Assembly: GCA_945879015.1 (NCBI GenBank)
Contig: CAMCUO010000024.1
Span: 1 to 43,138, forward strand
Length of the DNA: 43,138 nt
DNA from: Chitinophaga pinensis
GTDB taxonomy: Bacteria > Bacteroidota > Bacteroidia > 2-12-FULL-35-15
Direction: 5' to 3'
This document shows, in pieces, positions 8,297-16,619 of this stretch; the stretch's first letter is position 1; each line of letters begins with the position of its first letter. The position numbers were made by a program, and so were the translations under genes. A model generated the notes under the pieces. The model was not told the DNA's origin, searched no databases, and saw only the letters and a list, made by a program, of their open reading frames with translations.

Positions 8297-11200
8297 CTAA
8301 GCGTGTTCTTTTTTATCTGATTTTTCTTCGTGACCATGACCTCCAGTGTGCTTTCCTTCTTCTATCGAGTGTTCAGCATTTCTCACTTTAGTTAAATAAG
8401 AAACTGTTGGCTTAATTCCAAGTTCTTCAAGGATGAAATAATTACGCTCATCTTCTTTTCTTAAAATAGTAACTGCACTGTTCTCATCATTTAAATCACC
8501 AAACCAAATTGCGTTTGTTGGACAAGATTGTTGACATGCTGTTTTAATATCGCTATCAACTAATTTGCGTTCTTCTTTTTTAGCTTCTAGTTTTCCACCT
8601 TGAATACGTTGGATACACATAGAACATTTTTCCATAACACCACGTGAACGAACAACTACATCTGGATTTAAAACCATACGGCCTAAATCATCTTGTGTTG
8701 GATTGAAAGTGTAATCAGGATTTTCGTTATAGTTAAACCAGTTGAAACGTCTAACTTTAAAAGGACAGTTGTTAGCGCAGTAACGAGTTCCTACACAACG
8801 GTTATAAGCCATTGCATTTAATCCGTCAGAACTATGGTTAGTTGCAATTACTGGACAAACTGTTTCGCAAGGTGCGTGATTACAGTGTTGACACATCATT
8901 GGTTGGAAAACAACTTTTGGATTTTCTGTTGATGGATTTTCCATATCCAAATACATTTGTATTGCACCTTCGCCAGTTTCTTTCGCAACATCTTTTGTCA
9001 TGTCACTACTATAATAACGATCGATACGCAACCAGTGCATTTCGCGTGTTTTCATTACTTGATCTTTACCAACTACTGCAACGTTGTTTTCAGCAGTACA
9101 ACTTACAACGCAAGCACCACAACCGATACAAGAGTTTAAGTCAATGGTCATTCCCCACTTGTGTCCTAATCTTTCGTGCTCATTCCATAAATCAATGTCA
9201 GCAGCTTTTACAACTCCTGCATGTGTAACCAACATTTCATCGTGGTTACCTGATTTTGGATTTTTTTGATATTCTGATAAAATAGTTTCCTTAACAATTT
9301 CACGACCCATCATTGTGTGATGAATTTGTGTTCCCGCTAATTCTGTTATTTCATTTGTGTTTTCTAAAGTTGCACTCAATGAACCATAAGCCATTGTGCC
9401 ATTCATCATTTGAACAAATGGATAAGCATTTTGTCCTACAACAGAACCAGTACGTTCAGATAATTTACCAGCTTTATCGCGGCCATATCCAACTGCAATT
9501 CCAACAGTTCCGCGTGCTTGTCCCGGTTGAGGAACAACAGGCAATTTTAATGTAATTCCATTTGCAGTAATATTTAAAACAGATGATTCTCTGTCCTGGC
9601 GCTCCATCAATTTGTAACCAGCTTCTTTCATATCCTCTGGCGACATAGTAATATAATTGTCCCAAGTGATTTTAGAAATAGGATCAGGTAATTCTTGCAA
9701 CCAAGGATTGTTTCCTTGATTACCATTACCAATAGCAACTTTTTCGTAAAGAGCTAATTCAATTGTTCCGCCTTTAATAGAGTTAATTGTAGTTGCTGCA
9801 GAAGACAAATCTACTTTTGCTACAGCAGGTGCCGCTTCTTGTTTTGCTTCTACTTTTACTACAACAGGTGCAACAACTTTTGCACTATCTACAACTGCCA
9901 TTTCAGCAACTTCTCTACCTTTACCAACTTCAATTGCTCCATCATGTAATGAATTATTCCAGAATTCTGTAAAGTTCATGTATTTCCCTTGCATAGGATA
10001 TACGCGCTCTGTCCAAACCTTTTGAATATATGTGTGATAATCAGCGTTGTTGCCCGACCAAACCATTAATGTTTCTTGTGCCTGACGCGTTCCGGAATTT
10101 TGTGCTGCGAATAAAGGAGTGATTGTAGGTTGTGATAAGCTGTAGTGTGCTTTTTTAGGATTATAATCGTTCCATGATTCTAAATAATGGTGATCAGGGC
10201 AAATATATTGTGCCATCGAAGCAGTTTCATCTGCTCTATCAGCAAATGAAATTCTTAATCCTACTTTATTATATGCTTCTGCAAATTTTAAAGATGCTGG
10301 TGAAGTGTAAACTGGATTTGTATTATAAGTAATAACTGCTCCAACTTTTCCAGAAGCCATTTCAGCAACTAAATCAGCGAAAGCAACATCGTCACCTTGA
10401 TGTGTATAAGAAGGGTTTTCAATATCAATTGTTTTTCCATAGTTGTCTAACATTTGGTTAATGCCATTAACAACCATTTGTACATTCATATCATTTGATC
10501 CAGAAATAACAAGTGATTTTCCTTTATATTCTGATAAATGTTTTGCAGCTTTTGCAATTTCACCATCACAAGCTAAAGAAGAAGATGGAAGTGAAGAGCC
10601 ACCAACAATTCTTGCAACAGCATTGTATAAATTCACTGCCACTTTTCCTTGTTCAGAAACTTTTACCGGAACACGCTCATCAGCATTTGCACCTGTTAAT
10701 GACAAGTTAGATTCAAACTGAATGTGTTTCGACATTTTATTTTTGCCCTTACCAACTTTACGAGTTTTTGAATATTGGTTTGCATATTCAATTGGAGAAA
10801 GCCAATTAGCAAGGAAATCAGCGCCAATACCAACAATCACCTCAGCACGATTAAAATGATAAGAAGGAATTATTTCTTGTCCGAATGATTGTGCATTCGC
10901 TTTTGCCATACCTGAATAAGATATTGCATCATACGTTACATGTTTTGTGTTTGGATATTTTGCAGCAAAATCTGCAATCACCGCTTTTGTTGAAGGACTA
11001 ATAATTGTAGATGTAAGAATGCGGATTCCACCTTTTGCAGCAGCTAATTTTCCACCAATTTCTTTATCAATGTTTGTCCATGTTGAAGCATTCCAAGTAT
11101 CACCAGATTTTGTAACAGGTCCAGTTAAACGAGATGAATCATATAATGAAAGGATAGAAGCTTGAACACGAGCACTTGTTCCGCCCATTGTTACTTTTGA

Positions 11201-11572
11201 AAATTCGTTTCCTTCAATTTTAATAGGGCGACCTTCACGTGTTTTTACAATAATAGAAGCGTAGTCATAACCATCGTGAAAAGTAGAAGCGTACCAGTTT
11301 GCAACACCAGGAGTAATTTCTTCAGGTTTTACAACATAAGGAATCGCTTTGTTAACAGGCGTTTCACAAGCTGCCAAGGATGCAGCAGTTACACTGAATC
11401 CTAAAAATTTCAAGAAATCTCTTCGGTTTGTTCCGCTGTTTTCAGCAAGATTATTATCTCCTAAGAATTTTTCTACAGGAACTTGTTCTGCAAATTCATT
11501 ATTCGCACTTTGAACAAATTCAGGACTATTGTTTAATTCTTCTAGTCCTTTCCAGTATTTTTTTGTTGCCAT
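8297..11572 (-). CDS. actB: ACIII iron-sulfur subunit ActB (molybdopterin-like and FeS fusion)
   Basis: 1091 aa. The N-terminus carries a Tat-type signal (R50-R51-D-F-L-K followed by a hydrophobic stretch ending at C69), so the folded protein faces the periplasm. Residues about 75-800 resemble a molybdopterin oxidoreductase domain, which is known to lack the cofactor in ActB. The C-terminal part has ferredoxin-like cysteine clusters: CIGCGACVVSC near 815, CQHCNHAPCETVCP near 893, CVGTRYCANNCP near 930, and CSMC near 985 with CQQSCP near 1014. An Ala/Val/Lys-rich linker at about 560-594 interrupts the large domain, and the tail is His/Glu/Lys-rich. It receives electrons from quinol oxidised at ActC and passes them toward the ActA hemes. 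Confidence 0.96.
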   Translation of the reverse strand: MATKKYWKGLEELNNSPEFVQSANNEFAEQVPVEKFLGDNNLAENSGTNRRDFLKFLGFSVTAASLAACETPVNKAIPYVVKPEEITPGVANWYASTFHDGYDYASIIVKTREGRPIKIEGNEFSKVTMGGTSARVQASILSLYDSSRLTGPVTKSGDTWNASTWTNIDKEIGGKLAAAKGGIRILTSTIISPSTKAVIADFAAKYPNTKHVTYDAISYSGMAKANAQSFGQEIIPSYHFNRAEVIVGIGADFLANWLSPIEYANQYSKTRKVGKGKNKMSKHIQFESNLSLTGANADERVPVKVSEQGKVAVNLYNAVARIVGGSSLPSSSLACDGEIAKAAKHLSEYKGKSLVISGSNDMNVQMVVNGINQMLDNYGKTIDIENPSYTHQGDDVAFADLVAEMASGKVGAVITYNTNPVYTSPASLKFAEAYNKVGLRISFADRADETASMAQYICPDHHYLESWNDYNPKKAHYSLSQPTITPLFAAQNSGTRQAQETLMVWSGNNADYHTYIQKVWTERVYPMQGKYMNFTEFWNNSLHDGAIEVGKGREVAEMAVVDSAKVVAPVVVKVEAKQEAAPAVAKVDLSSAATTINSIKGGTIELALYEKVAIGNGNQGNNPWLQELPDPISKITWDNYITMSPEDMKEAGYKLMERQDRESSVLNITANGITLKLPVVPQPGQARGTVGIAVGYGRDKAGKLSERTGSVVGQNAYPFVQMMNGTMAYGSLSATLENTNEITELAGTQIHHTMMGREIVKETILSEYQKNPKSGNHDEMLVTHAGVVKAADIDLWNEHERLGHKWGMTIDLNSCIGCGACVVSCTAENNVAVVGKDQVMKTREMHWLRIDRYYSSDMTKDVAKETGEGAIQMYLDMENPSTENPKVVFQPMMCQHCNHAPCETVCPVIATNHSSDGLNAMAYNRCVGTRYCANNCPFKVRRFNWFNYNENPDYTFNPTQDDLGRMVLNPDVVVRSRGVMEKCSMCIQRIQGGKLEAKKEERKLVDSDIKTACQQSCPTNAIWFGDLNDENSAVTILRKEDERNYFILEELGIKPTVSYLTKVRNAEHSIEEGKHTGGHGHEEKSDKKEHA

Positions 11573-11596
11573 ATTTTTGTTTAATTATAAATGCTG

Positions 11597-11684
11597 AATT
11601 ATAAATTATGAATGTTATTCAGCGTTCTATTCTTTAATTTTATTAATCAATTAATTAAAAATTTATAATTCTTAATTTATAATT
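11597..11684. repeat. Inverted AT-rich repeat between actA and actB
   Basis: AATTATAAATTATGAAT (11597-11613) pairs with ATTCTTAATTTATAATT (11668-11684), 16 of 17 positions. A smaller GCTGAAT/ATTCAGC pair lies inside. It occupies nearly the whole 121-bp gap. Confidence 0.5.
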
Positions 11685-11693
11685 TATCATTTC

Positions 11694-12977
11694 CTAGTAG
11701 TGACATTTACCGCATTCAATTCCACCCATTTTATCAACTGTGAATTTGCGTTGATCTCTTGGAAGGTCTTTGAATTTTTCAGCTAATTTTTTGTGTAAAC
11801 TTTCGTAGTAAGGATTGTCTTTCATTCCTGGTACTTCAGTTGCTCTGTGACAATCAATACACCAAGCCATTGTTAATGGTTGAACTTGTTTAGCAGTTGT
11901 CATGGTAGTTAAATCACCGTGACAAGTAGCACATTCCTGTTTACCAACTTTTACGTGTTGCTGGTGACTGAAGAATACGAAATCCTGAAGGTTGTGAACT
12001 TTTACCCACTGAATTGGTTTTTGCGGTTTGCTGTATTTTGCTGCAACTGGATCCCATCCAGCGGCATCATAAATTTTAGCAATCTCTGCAGTTCCGGCAT
12101 CTGATTGTCCTTTGCTGATACCACGGTGACAGTTCATACAAACATTCACAGTTGGAATTCCTGCAGTTTTACTTCTTTCAACACCAGAGTGGCAATACTG
12201 ACAATTTACTGCATTGTCGCCAGCGTGAATTTTATGTGAGAATGCAATTGGTTGCTCAGGTTGATATTCTAATTTTGTTTCTGGATTTGCATATACTCCA
12301 ATATCTTTCATTGCATACCAGCCCGCAGACATCAGACCTCCGACAATGAATAATATCACAACACCAGTAGTAGTTTTGTTTGAACGCATCCAGTTTCTGA
12401 ATTCTGTCCACGCACCTACTTTTTCTTCTTCTGGAATTCCTGTTTTTTCGTTTTGTAAGTTTTTTAACGAGTGACGAACACCGCGTAAAACGGCAACAAT
12501 GATAATTAAGAAAGCAATAATTCCGATTAAGAGCGTCAATGGATTTCCTTCTTCTTCTGCCGGTGCTCCAGCCCCTCCTCCAGTGTTGTTTACAACCTTT
12601 ACGGGTGGCTTGTATGTCTTAATATATTCTATTACAGCTTTAATGTCAGCATCGGGTAAGGATGTAAACGTTGTCATTTGAGATGCAGCAAAGGCGCTGA
12701 TTTTAACTGCGTATGCATCACCGCTTTTGATTAATGCATCATTGTTTTTGATCCATTTTAATAGCCACTCCTCGTTAGGAACGCGTTTCATTACCCCTTC
12801 TAATCCAGGACCAGTAACGGTTTCCTTCCCCATACTGTGACAAACAGCACAATTTTCCTTGAATATTTTTTCGCCATCTTGGGCGAAAACTGGGTTAATA
12901 CTTAGAAAGAATGATAAAAATAGGAGGGAAAAAAATGCCAAAAAGTGTTTTTTTGACTGCTTACAAATTGTATCCAT
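11694..12977 (-). CDS. actA: ACIII multiheme cytochrome c subunit ActA
   Basis: 427 aa, first gene of the operon. The signal sequence ends near FAQ (residue 33). Six CxxCH heme sites are visible: C43, C259, C280, C349, C373 and C422. Thus an N-terminal monoheme cytochrome domain (residues 35-122) precedes the standard pentaheme ActA domain (about 240-427), with two membrane helices (about 148-167 and 203-222) and a Gly/Ala/Glu linker between. The last heme motif ends one residue before the C-terminus (CGKCHY). It relays electrons within ACIII. A Bacteroidota promoter lies about 70 bp upstream. Confidence 0.95.
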   Translation of the reverse strand: MDTICKQSKKHFLAFFSLLFLSFFLSINPVFAQDGEKIFKENCAVCHSMGKETVTGPGLEGVMKRVPNEEWLLKWIKNNDALIKSGDAYAVKISAFAASQMTTFTSLPDADIKAVIEYIKTYKPPVKVVNNTGGGAGAPAEEEGNPLTLLIGIIAFLIIIVAVLRGVRHSLKNLQNEKTGIPEEEKVGAWTEFRNWMRSNKTTTGVVILFIVGGLMSAGWYAMKDIGVYANPETKLEYQPEQPIAFSHKIHAGDNAVNCQYCHSGVERSKTAGIPTVNVCMNCHRGISKGQSDAGTAEIAKIYDAAGWDPVAAKYSKPQKPIQWVKVHNLQDFVFFSHQQHVKVGKQECATCHGDLTTMTTAKQVQPLTMAWCIDCHRATEVPGMKDNPYYESLHKKLAEKFKDLPRDQRKFTVDKMGGIECGKCHY

Positions 12978-13045
12978 ATTGATTTTTAACTATTTAACTC
13001 CGTTGAAAACCTCTACTAATAGAGTGCGAATTGTTATTTGAGGGA

Positions 13046-13079
13046 CAAATTTATAAGAAACATTAATTGGCGATTCAAA
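13046..13079 (-). promoter_or_regulatory. Promoter of the ACIII-oxidase operon
   Basis: On the minus strand TTTG (13076-13079), 22 nt, then TAAATTTG (13046-13053) fits the Bacteroidota consensus. Transcription would begin near 13040, giving a leader of about 60 nt before actA. The rest of the 298-bp divergent gap up to 13275 shows only the + strand promoter of the next gene. Confidence 0.55.
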
Positions 13080-13263
13080 AAACATTTAAATTCTATAAAA
13101 AACAGACAATTTATATTCATTCTAAATAGCGAGATGGTTCGTTTTGTTTTTTGACTGAAAATCATCCATTAAAAAGAGTAATTGGTCAATGAAACTTTCA
13201 AGTTAGTCGAGGTGATTTTTTCAAATTTTTGGTCTGATTTTAGATAAACACAGATTAATAATT

Positions 13264-13271
13264 TATCTTTG
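13264..13271 (+). promoter_or_regulatory. -7 element (TATCTTTG) just before the SPOR gene
   Basis: A perfect TAnnTTTG match ends 4 nt before the ATG at 13276, predicting a leaderless transcript. There is no TTTG at the expected upstream spacing. Confidence 0.5.
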
Positions 13272-13275
13272 TACT

Positions 13276-13698
13276 ATGAATATTATTAGGACATTTTTTT
13301 GTTCAATTATTTTTGTTTTTTTAAGCCAATTTGTTTTTGCACAAACCCTCATTTCTGATACGGGACAGGTAGATATAGTTCAAGAATACAAGGTAAAAGA
13401 ATTAGTAAATAAACACATTGAAATAAATTCTAAGGCTCCAATAAAAGGGTATAGAATTAAAATACATTTTGGTTCTGATAAAAATAAAGCGAAAGAAGTA
13501 AAAGCAAAATTTATTTCAAAATTTCCGGATATTTCTGCTTATGAAAAATACGATCAACCTAACTTTAATATTCGAGTAGGGGATTTCAGAACAAAATTAG
13601 AAGCGTATAAAGCTTTAAAAGAAATTCAGCCCGAATTCCCCTCCTCATTTCTGGTTCAAGATGAAATAGAAATGCCAAAGTTGTTAATTGTTCAATAG
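13276..13698 (+). CDS. Exported SPOR-domain protein
   Basis: 140 aa with a signal peptide (hydrophobic run ending SQFVFAQ, about residue 23). Residues about 57-135 form a SPOR domain: GYRIKIHFGSDKNKAKEV, then NIRVGDFRTKLEAYKALKEI. SPOR domains bind denuded septal peptidoglycan glycans, so a periplasmic envelope or division role is likely. The protein is little more than signal plus SPOR. It is divergent from the ACIII operon and stands alone, 135 bp before the next gene on the same strand. Confidence 0.85.
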   Translation: MNIIRTFFCSIIFVFLSQFVFAQTLISDTGQVDIVQEYKVKELVNKHIEINSKAPIKGYRIKIHFGSDKNKAKEVKAKFISKFPDISAYEKYDQPNFNIRVGDFRTKLEAYKALKEIQPEFPSSFLVQDEIEMPKLLIVQ

Positions 13699-13755
13699 GC
13701 TACTATTCTTTCTGTAAAATTATATTGACAGACTCCTTAAATTACCTTTTTTTTA

Positions 13756-13787
13756 TTTGGAAATTAATTTTTGCTTTGTTAATTTAG
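13756..13787 (+). promoter_or_regulatory. Probable promoter of the T9SS cargo gene at 13834
   Basis: TTTG (13756-13759), 20 nt, then TAATTTAG (13780-13787), one mismatch from TAnnTTTG. The leader would be about 42 nt and would contain a six-codon frame (ATG at 13792, TAA at 13810), probably meaningless. Confidence 0.4.
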
Positions 13788-13833
13788 CGCCATGAAATTT
13801 TCTCTAAACTAAAAGTAAATAAAATTAACCCCC

Positions 13834-15708
13834 ATGAAAAAAGCTACATTAATTCTGTCTAGTTTGTTTGTTGTGAGTGCTGCATGTGCTCAAAATGTAG
13901 CAGGTGATGACAAAGTAGAAATGATAAAACTGGAAAGTTTTGGTATTTCTAAACCATTGACTGAAATCGCGGATATTTTACCTGCTGTTGATGAAAATAT
14001 GGTAGATTCAGAAAAAGAACATTCAAAAGATCGTGAGAAAAGACAACCTCAAGTATTTCAGTTTTCTGAGGAAAAAGATGGTGCTGCTTATGGAACAGAT
14101 GCATTAACTACACAAAAAACACAAGGAACCAGAACACCTATGCCTCCTATTGCAAACTGGATAGCACAAAGTGGTGGTGGGTGTCCTCCTGATCCATCTG
14201 GAGCTGCAGGACCAAACCACTACATTCAATCTGTAAATGCAACTCCTGTAAAGGTTTATAGTAAAACAGGAACAACCATGCTTACAATTACAAATATGGG
14301 TAACCTTTGGAGTCCTGCCGTTGCAAATATGGGAGATCCTATTGTTATGTATGATGCTTATGCAGATCGTTGGTTCTTGAGCCAATTTGGTTCAGGAAAC
14401 AAAGTGTATATCGCTATTTCTACATCACCAAATCCCTTAGGAACTTGGTATACTTATACTTTTACAGCAGGATCTTTTCCTGACTATTTGAAGTTTTCAG
14501 TTTGGTGGAATGGTTATTATATGACGGCTAACTATGGTAGCAAAATCATGATTTTTGAAAGAGATAAAATGTTGTTGGGATTAGCAGCAAGAGCGTTTGA
14601 AAAAACATATTCTCCAACGCTACCTTCTGGTTTCTTTTGTCCGATGCCTGCTGATGCAGATGGTGGGTTACCAGCTGTAGGAACACCATTCCCAGTTTTC
14701 CAATACACGGATAACGCATGGGGTGGAGGAGCAACAGATGCTGTTAAAATTTATCCTTTTACAGTAAATTGGGTACCTTCAACTCCTACAGCTACTGTTG
14801 GAACTACTGTAACAGTTCCTACTGCTGCTTTTGATGCTTCTTACGATGCTGGCTGGGATGATATTTGGCAGCCGGGAACAACTCAAAAATTAGATGGTAT
14901 TGGTGGAGTTGCTCAATATAGAGTGCAATGGAGAGCTTGGACAGGATATAATACAGCTCTAGTTACTTGGGGTGTTAAAATGAATGCAACAAGTAAATTA
15001 CGTAGTATTAAATGGGTTGAATTACGTCAAAATCAAACAACTGGTGTTTGGTCACTATATCAAGAAGGAACCTATGCTCCTGCTGGCGGTGCTAATCGTT
15101 GGATGCAAAGTATTTCAATGGATGATAATGGAAGTATTGCATTAGCATATTGTGTTTCTGCTTCTACTACTGCTTCGCCTACACAAGGTGCTTTGGCTAA
15201 TATTTCTCCTAGTTTGCGTTATACTGGTCGTTTAGCTACTGACCCATTAGGAACAATGTCATTTACTGAATCAACAGCTATTGCTGGTTCAGGTGCATCA
15301 ACAGGATGTGGCAACCGTTTTGGTGATTATGCTCAGATGTCAATGGATCCGGATGGTTTGACTTTCTGGTATACTGGATGTTATACTGTAAGTGCAATTA
15401 GAACACGTGTTTATTCATTCCAATTACCTTTGGTAACAGGAGTTGATAACGCTACTCTTGAGCCTTCATTCAATACTTTCCAATCAGAAAGCATGTTAAA
15501 CGTATCTGCTTCTAAATTGCCTTCTGACGAAGAAATGGTTGTTGACTTGTTTGATATTACTGGTAAAAAAATCAATGGTAAAAAAGTAACTCCTTCTGGA
15601 AATTCTTTTGAAACTACTGTTAATGTTGCTGGTTTAGCTTCAGGAACTTATTTGGTAAGAGTTGGTAACCCAAACTTCCAAAGAGTAGTTAAAGTATTTG
15701 TAAAATAA
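13834..15708 (+). CDS. Large secreted protein with T9SS type A sorting domain
   Basis: 624 aa. Signal peptide (MKKATLILSSLFVVSAACAQ) for the Sec pathway. The mature part has a GGGCPPDPSGAAGPNHYIQS motif followed by repeated aromatic/Gly-rich beta-type segments, as in secreted proteins of unknown catalytic function. Residues about 545-624 form a Por-secretion tail (VDLFDITGKKI, GLASGTYLVRV, ending VVKVFVK), which directs export by the type IX system and attachment at or release from the cell surface. It is followed by a strong two-part hairpin terminator, so it is likely monocistronic. The substrate is unknown; an adhesin or hydrolase role is not supported by visible catalytic motifs. Confidence 0.88.
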   Translation: MKKATLILSSLFVVSAACAQNVAGDDKVEMIKLESFGISKPLTEIADILPAVDENMVDSEKEHSKDREKRQPQVFQFSEEKDGAAYGTDALTTQKTQGTRTPMPPIANWIAQSGGGCPPDPSGAAGPNHYIQSVNATPVKVYSKTGTTMLTITNMGNLWSPAVANMGDPIVMYDAYADRWFLSQFGSGNKVYIAISTSPNPLGTWYTYTFTAGSFPDYLKFSVWWNGYYMTANYGSKIMIFERDKMLLGLAARAFEKTYSPTLPSGFFCPMPADADGGLPAVGTPFPVFQYTDNAWGGGATDAVKIYPFTVNWVPSTPTATVGTTVTVPTAAFDASYDAGWDDIWQPGTTQKLDGIGGVAQYRVQWRAWTGYNTALVTWGVKMNATSKLRSIKWVELRQNQTTGVWSLYQEGTYAPAGGANRWMQSISMDDNGSIALAYCVSASTTASPTQGALANISPSLRYTGRLATDPLGTMSFTESTAIAGSGASTGCGNRFGDYAQMSMDPDGLTFWYTGCYTVSAIRTRVYSFQLPLVTGVDNATLEPSFNTFQSESMLNVSASKLPSDEEMVVDLFDITGKKINGKKVTPSGNSFETTVNVAGLASGTYLVRVGNPNFQRVVKVFVK

Positions 15709-15729
15709 GAATTTAATTATCCTATAAAG

Positions 15730-15784
15730 CACTCGTGCAGCGTTATTCCAGTTTTGGAATGCGATTTGCACGAGTGTTTTTATT
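15730..15784 (+). terminator. Hairpin terminator after the T9SS cargo gene
   Basis: CACTCGTGCA (15730-15739) pairs with TGCACGAGTG (15767-15776). An inner ATTCCA/TGGAAT stem extends the structure, and TTTTT follows. It lies 22 bp past the stop codon. Confidence 0.8.
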
Positions 15785-15868
15785 ATGAAACATCATCCTT
15801 CGTTAAAAAAAATTAAACACATAGGAACATAGAAAAAAGAAAATGGTAGCACTTGAAAGGGATAGAAT

Positions 15869-15984
15869 ACATAGTAAACTTCGCTTTAGCGAAGTTTGGA
15901 CTATGTCTCTCTATCAAATTTAGCTACACCGAAATTTTTAAATAAAAAAACTATGTGTCGGAGTTTACCCAGAGCGAAGTCGAA
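15869..15984. repeat. Hairpin repeat plus GAGCGNAGTCGA-family copy
   Basis: ACATAGT-AAACTTCGC-ttta-GCGAAGTTT-ACTATGT forms a near-perfect hairpin at 15869-15906. The core GAGCGAAGTCGAA lies at 15972-15984, a member of the family also present at 27769, 40752, 42209 and 42277. Apart from the terminator, the 312-bp gap before the lipoprotein gene at 16021 holds nothing else. Confidence 0.55.
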
Positions 15985-16020
15985 GGGTGTTTAAAAAATT
16001 TAGAACTAAAAAACATCCAT

Positions 16021-16452
16021 ATGAAAACCACACTATTCATTTTAGCATTAACTGTTTCAGTTAGCACAGCAACAAGTTGTAAATCAAAAAAAGGAGCAAC
16101 TGCTTCAGCAACTGCAACAACCTCTTCCTCATCCACTCCTGGAGTGTCAGGAACAACCAATACAACAACAATGGAAACAACCAATACAACTGCTTCAAAC
16201 AACAACCAAGGCGCACATGCTGGAAAAGTTTCTCATAAATACCGTGCTGGTGGTTGTGAAACTGTAATTATAATTAATGCACACGATGATGTTGCGGAGA
16301 TCACTCTTATTCCAAAAGATAAATTAAATAAGGATATTGATGTAGACGGACAAAATATCACATTTGATTATCATCCATTAAAAATGCCTCAACCAGAAGG
16401 TTGTACGGCCGGTATTCCTGCTGAGATAAGTAATATTACGAAGTTGAAATAG
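16021..16452 (+). CDS. Small Ser/Thr-rich lipoprotein, function unknown
   Basis: 143 aa from the ATG at 16021. The open frame begins earlier (GTG at 15955), but that part is repeat sequence. A signal peptide ends in a lipobox with C20 (STATSC). A low-complexity Ala/Ser/Thr/Gly/Asn linker follows (about residues 24-65), then a small C-terminal domain (GGCETVIIINAHDDVAEITLIP) with two cysteines that could form a disulfide. Probably anchored in the outer or inner membrane and facing the periplasm. I do not recognise the family. Confidence 0.75.
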   Translation: MKTTLFILALTVSVSTATSCKSKKGATASATATTSSSSTPGVSGTTNTTTMETTNTTASNNNQGAHAGKVSHKYRAGGCETVIIINAHDDVAEITLIPKDKLNKDIDVDGQNITFDYHPLKMPQPEGCTAGIPAEISNITKLK

Positions 16453-16486
16453 TATCAAGTATCAAGTATCAGGACTTAGTGTAAAT

Positions 16487-16527
16487 AAAAATCCCGCTCC
16501 GTAATTTACGGAGCGGGATTTTTTTTG
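16487..16527. terminator. Bidirectional terminator between the lipoprotein gene and infB
   Basis: AATCCCGCTCCGTAA pairs perfectly with TTACGGAGCGGGATT (about 16490-16520), with T7 on the right and A4 on the left. It serves both convergent genes. A second small hairpin (CACGC/GCGTG at 16540-16555) in a GATTGCCACATC...CTCGCAATGACG context, a common dispersed repeat type, follows. Confidence 0.85.
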
Positions 16528-16619
16528 AGATTGCCACATCACGCGAAAATGCGTGACTCGCAATGACGTTCATAATAATTTTTTGTCTTGATTCTTGCGT
16601 CTTGTATCTTGATTCTGTT

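Noticed and set aside
9474..9665. 63-codon minus-strand frame inside actB, and many similar frames within other genes
   Set aside because: Out-of-frame shadows of clearly coding sequence, with no start context or family likeness.
13792..13812. Short leader peptide (MKFSLN) before the T9SS cargo gene
   Set aside because: Only six codons, no regulatory codon run and no attenuator hairpin after it.
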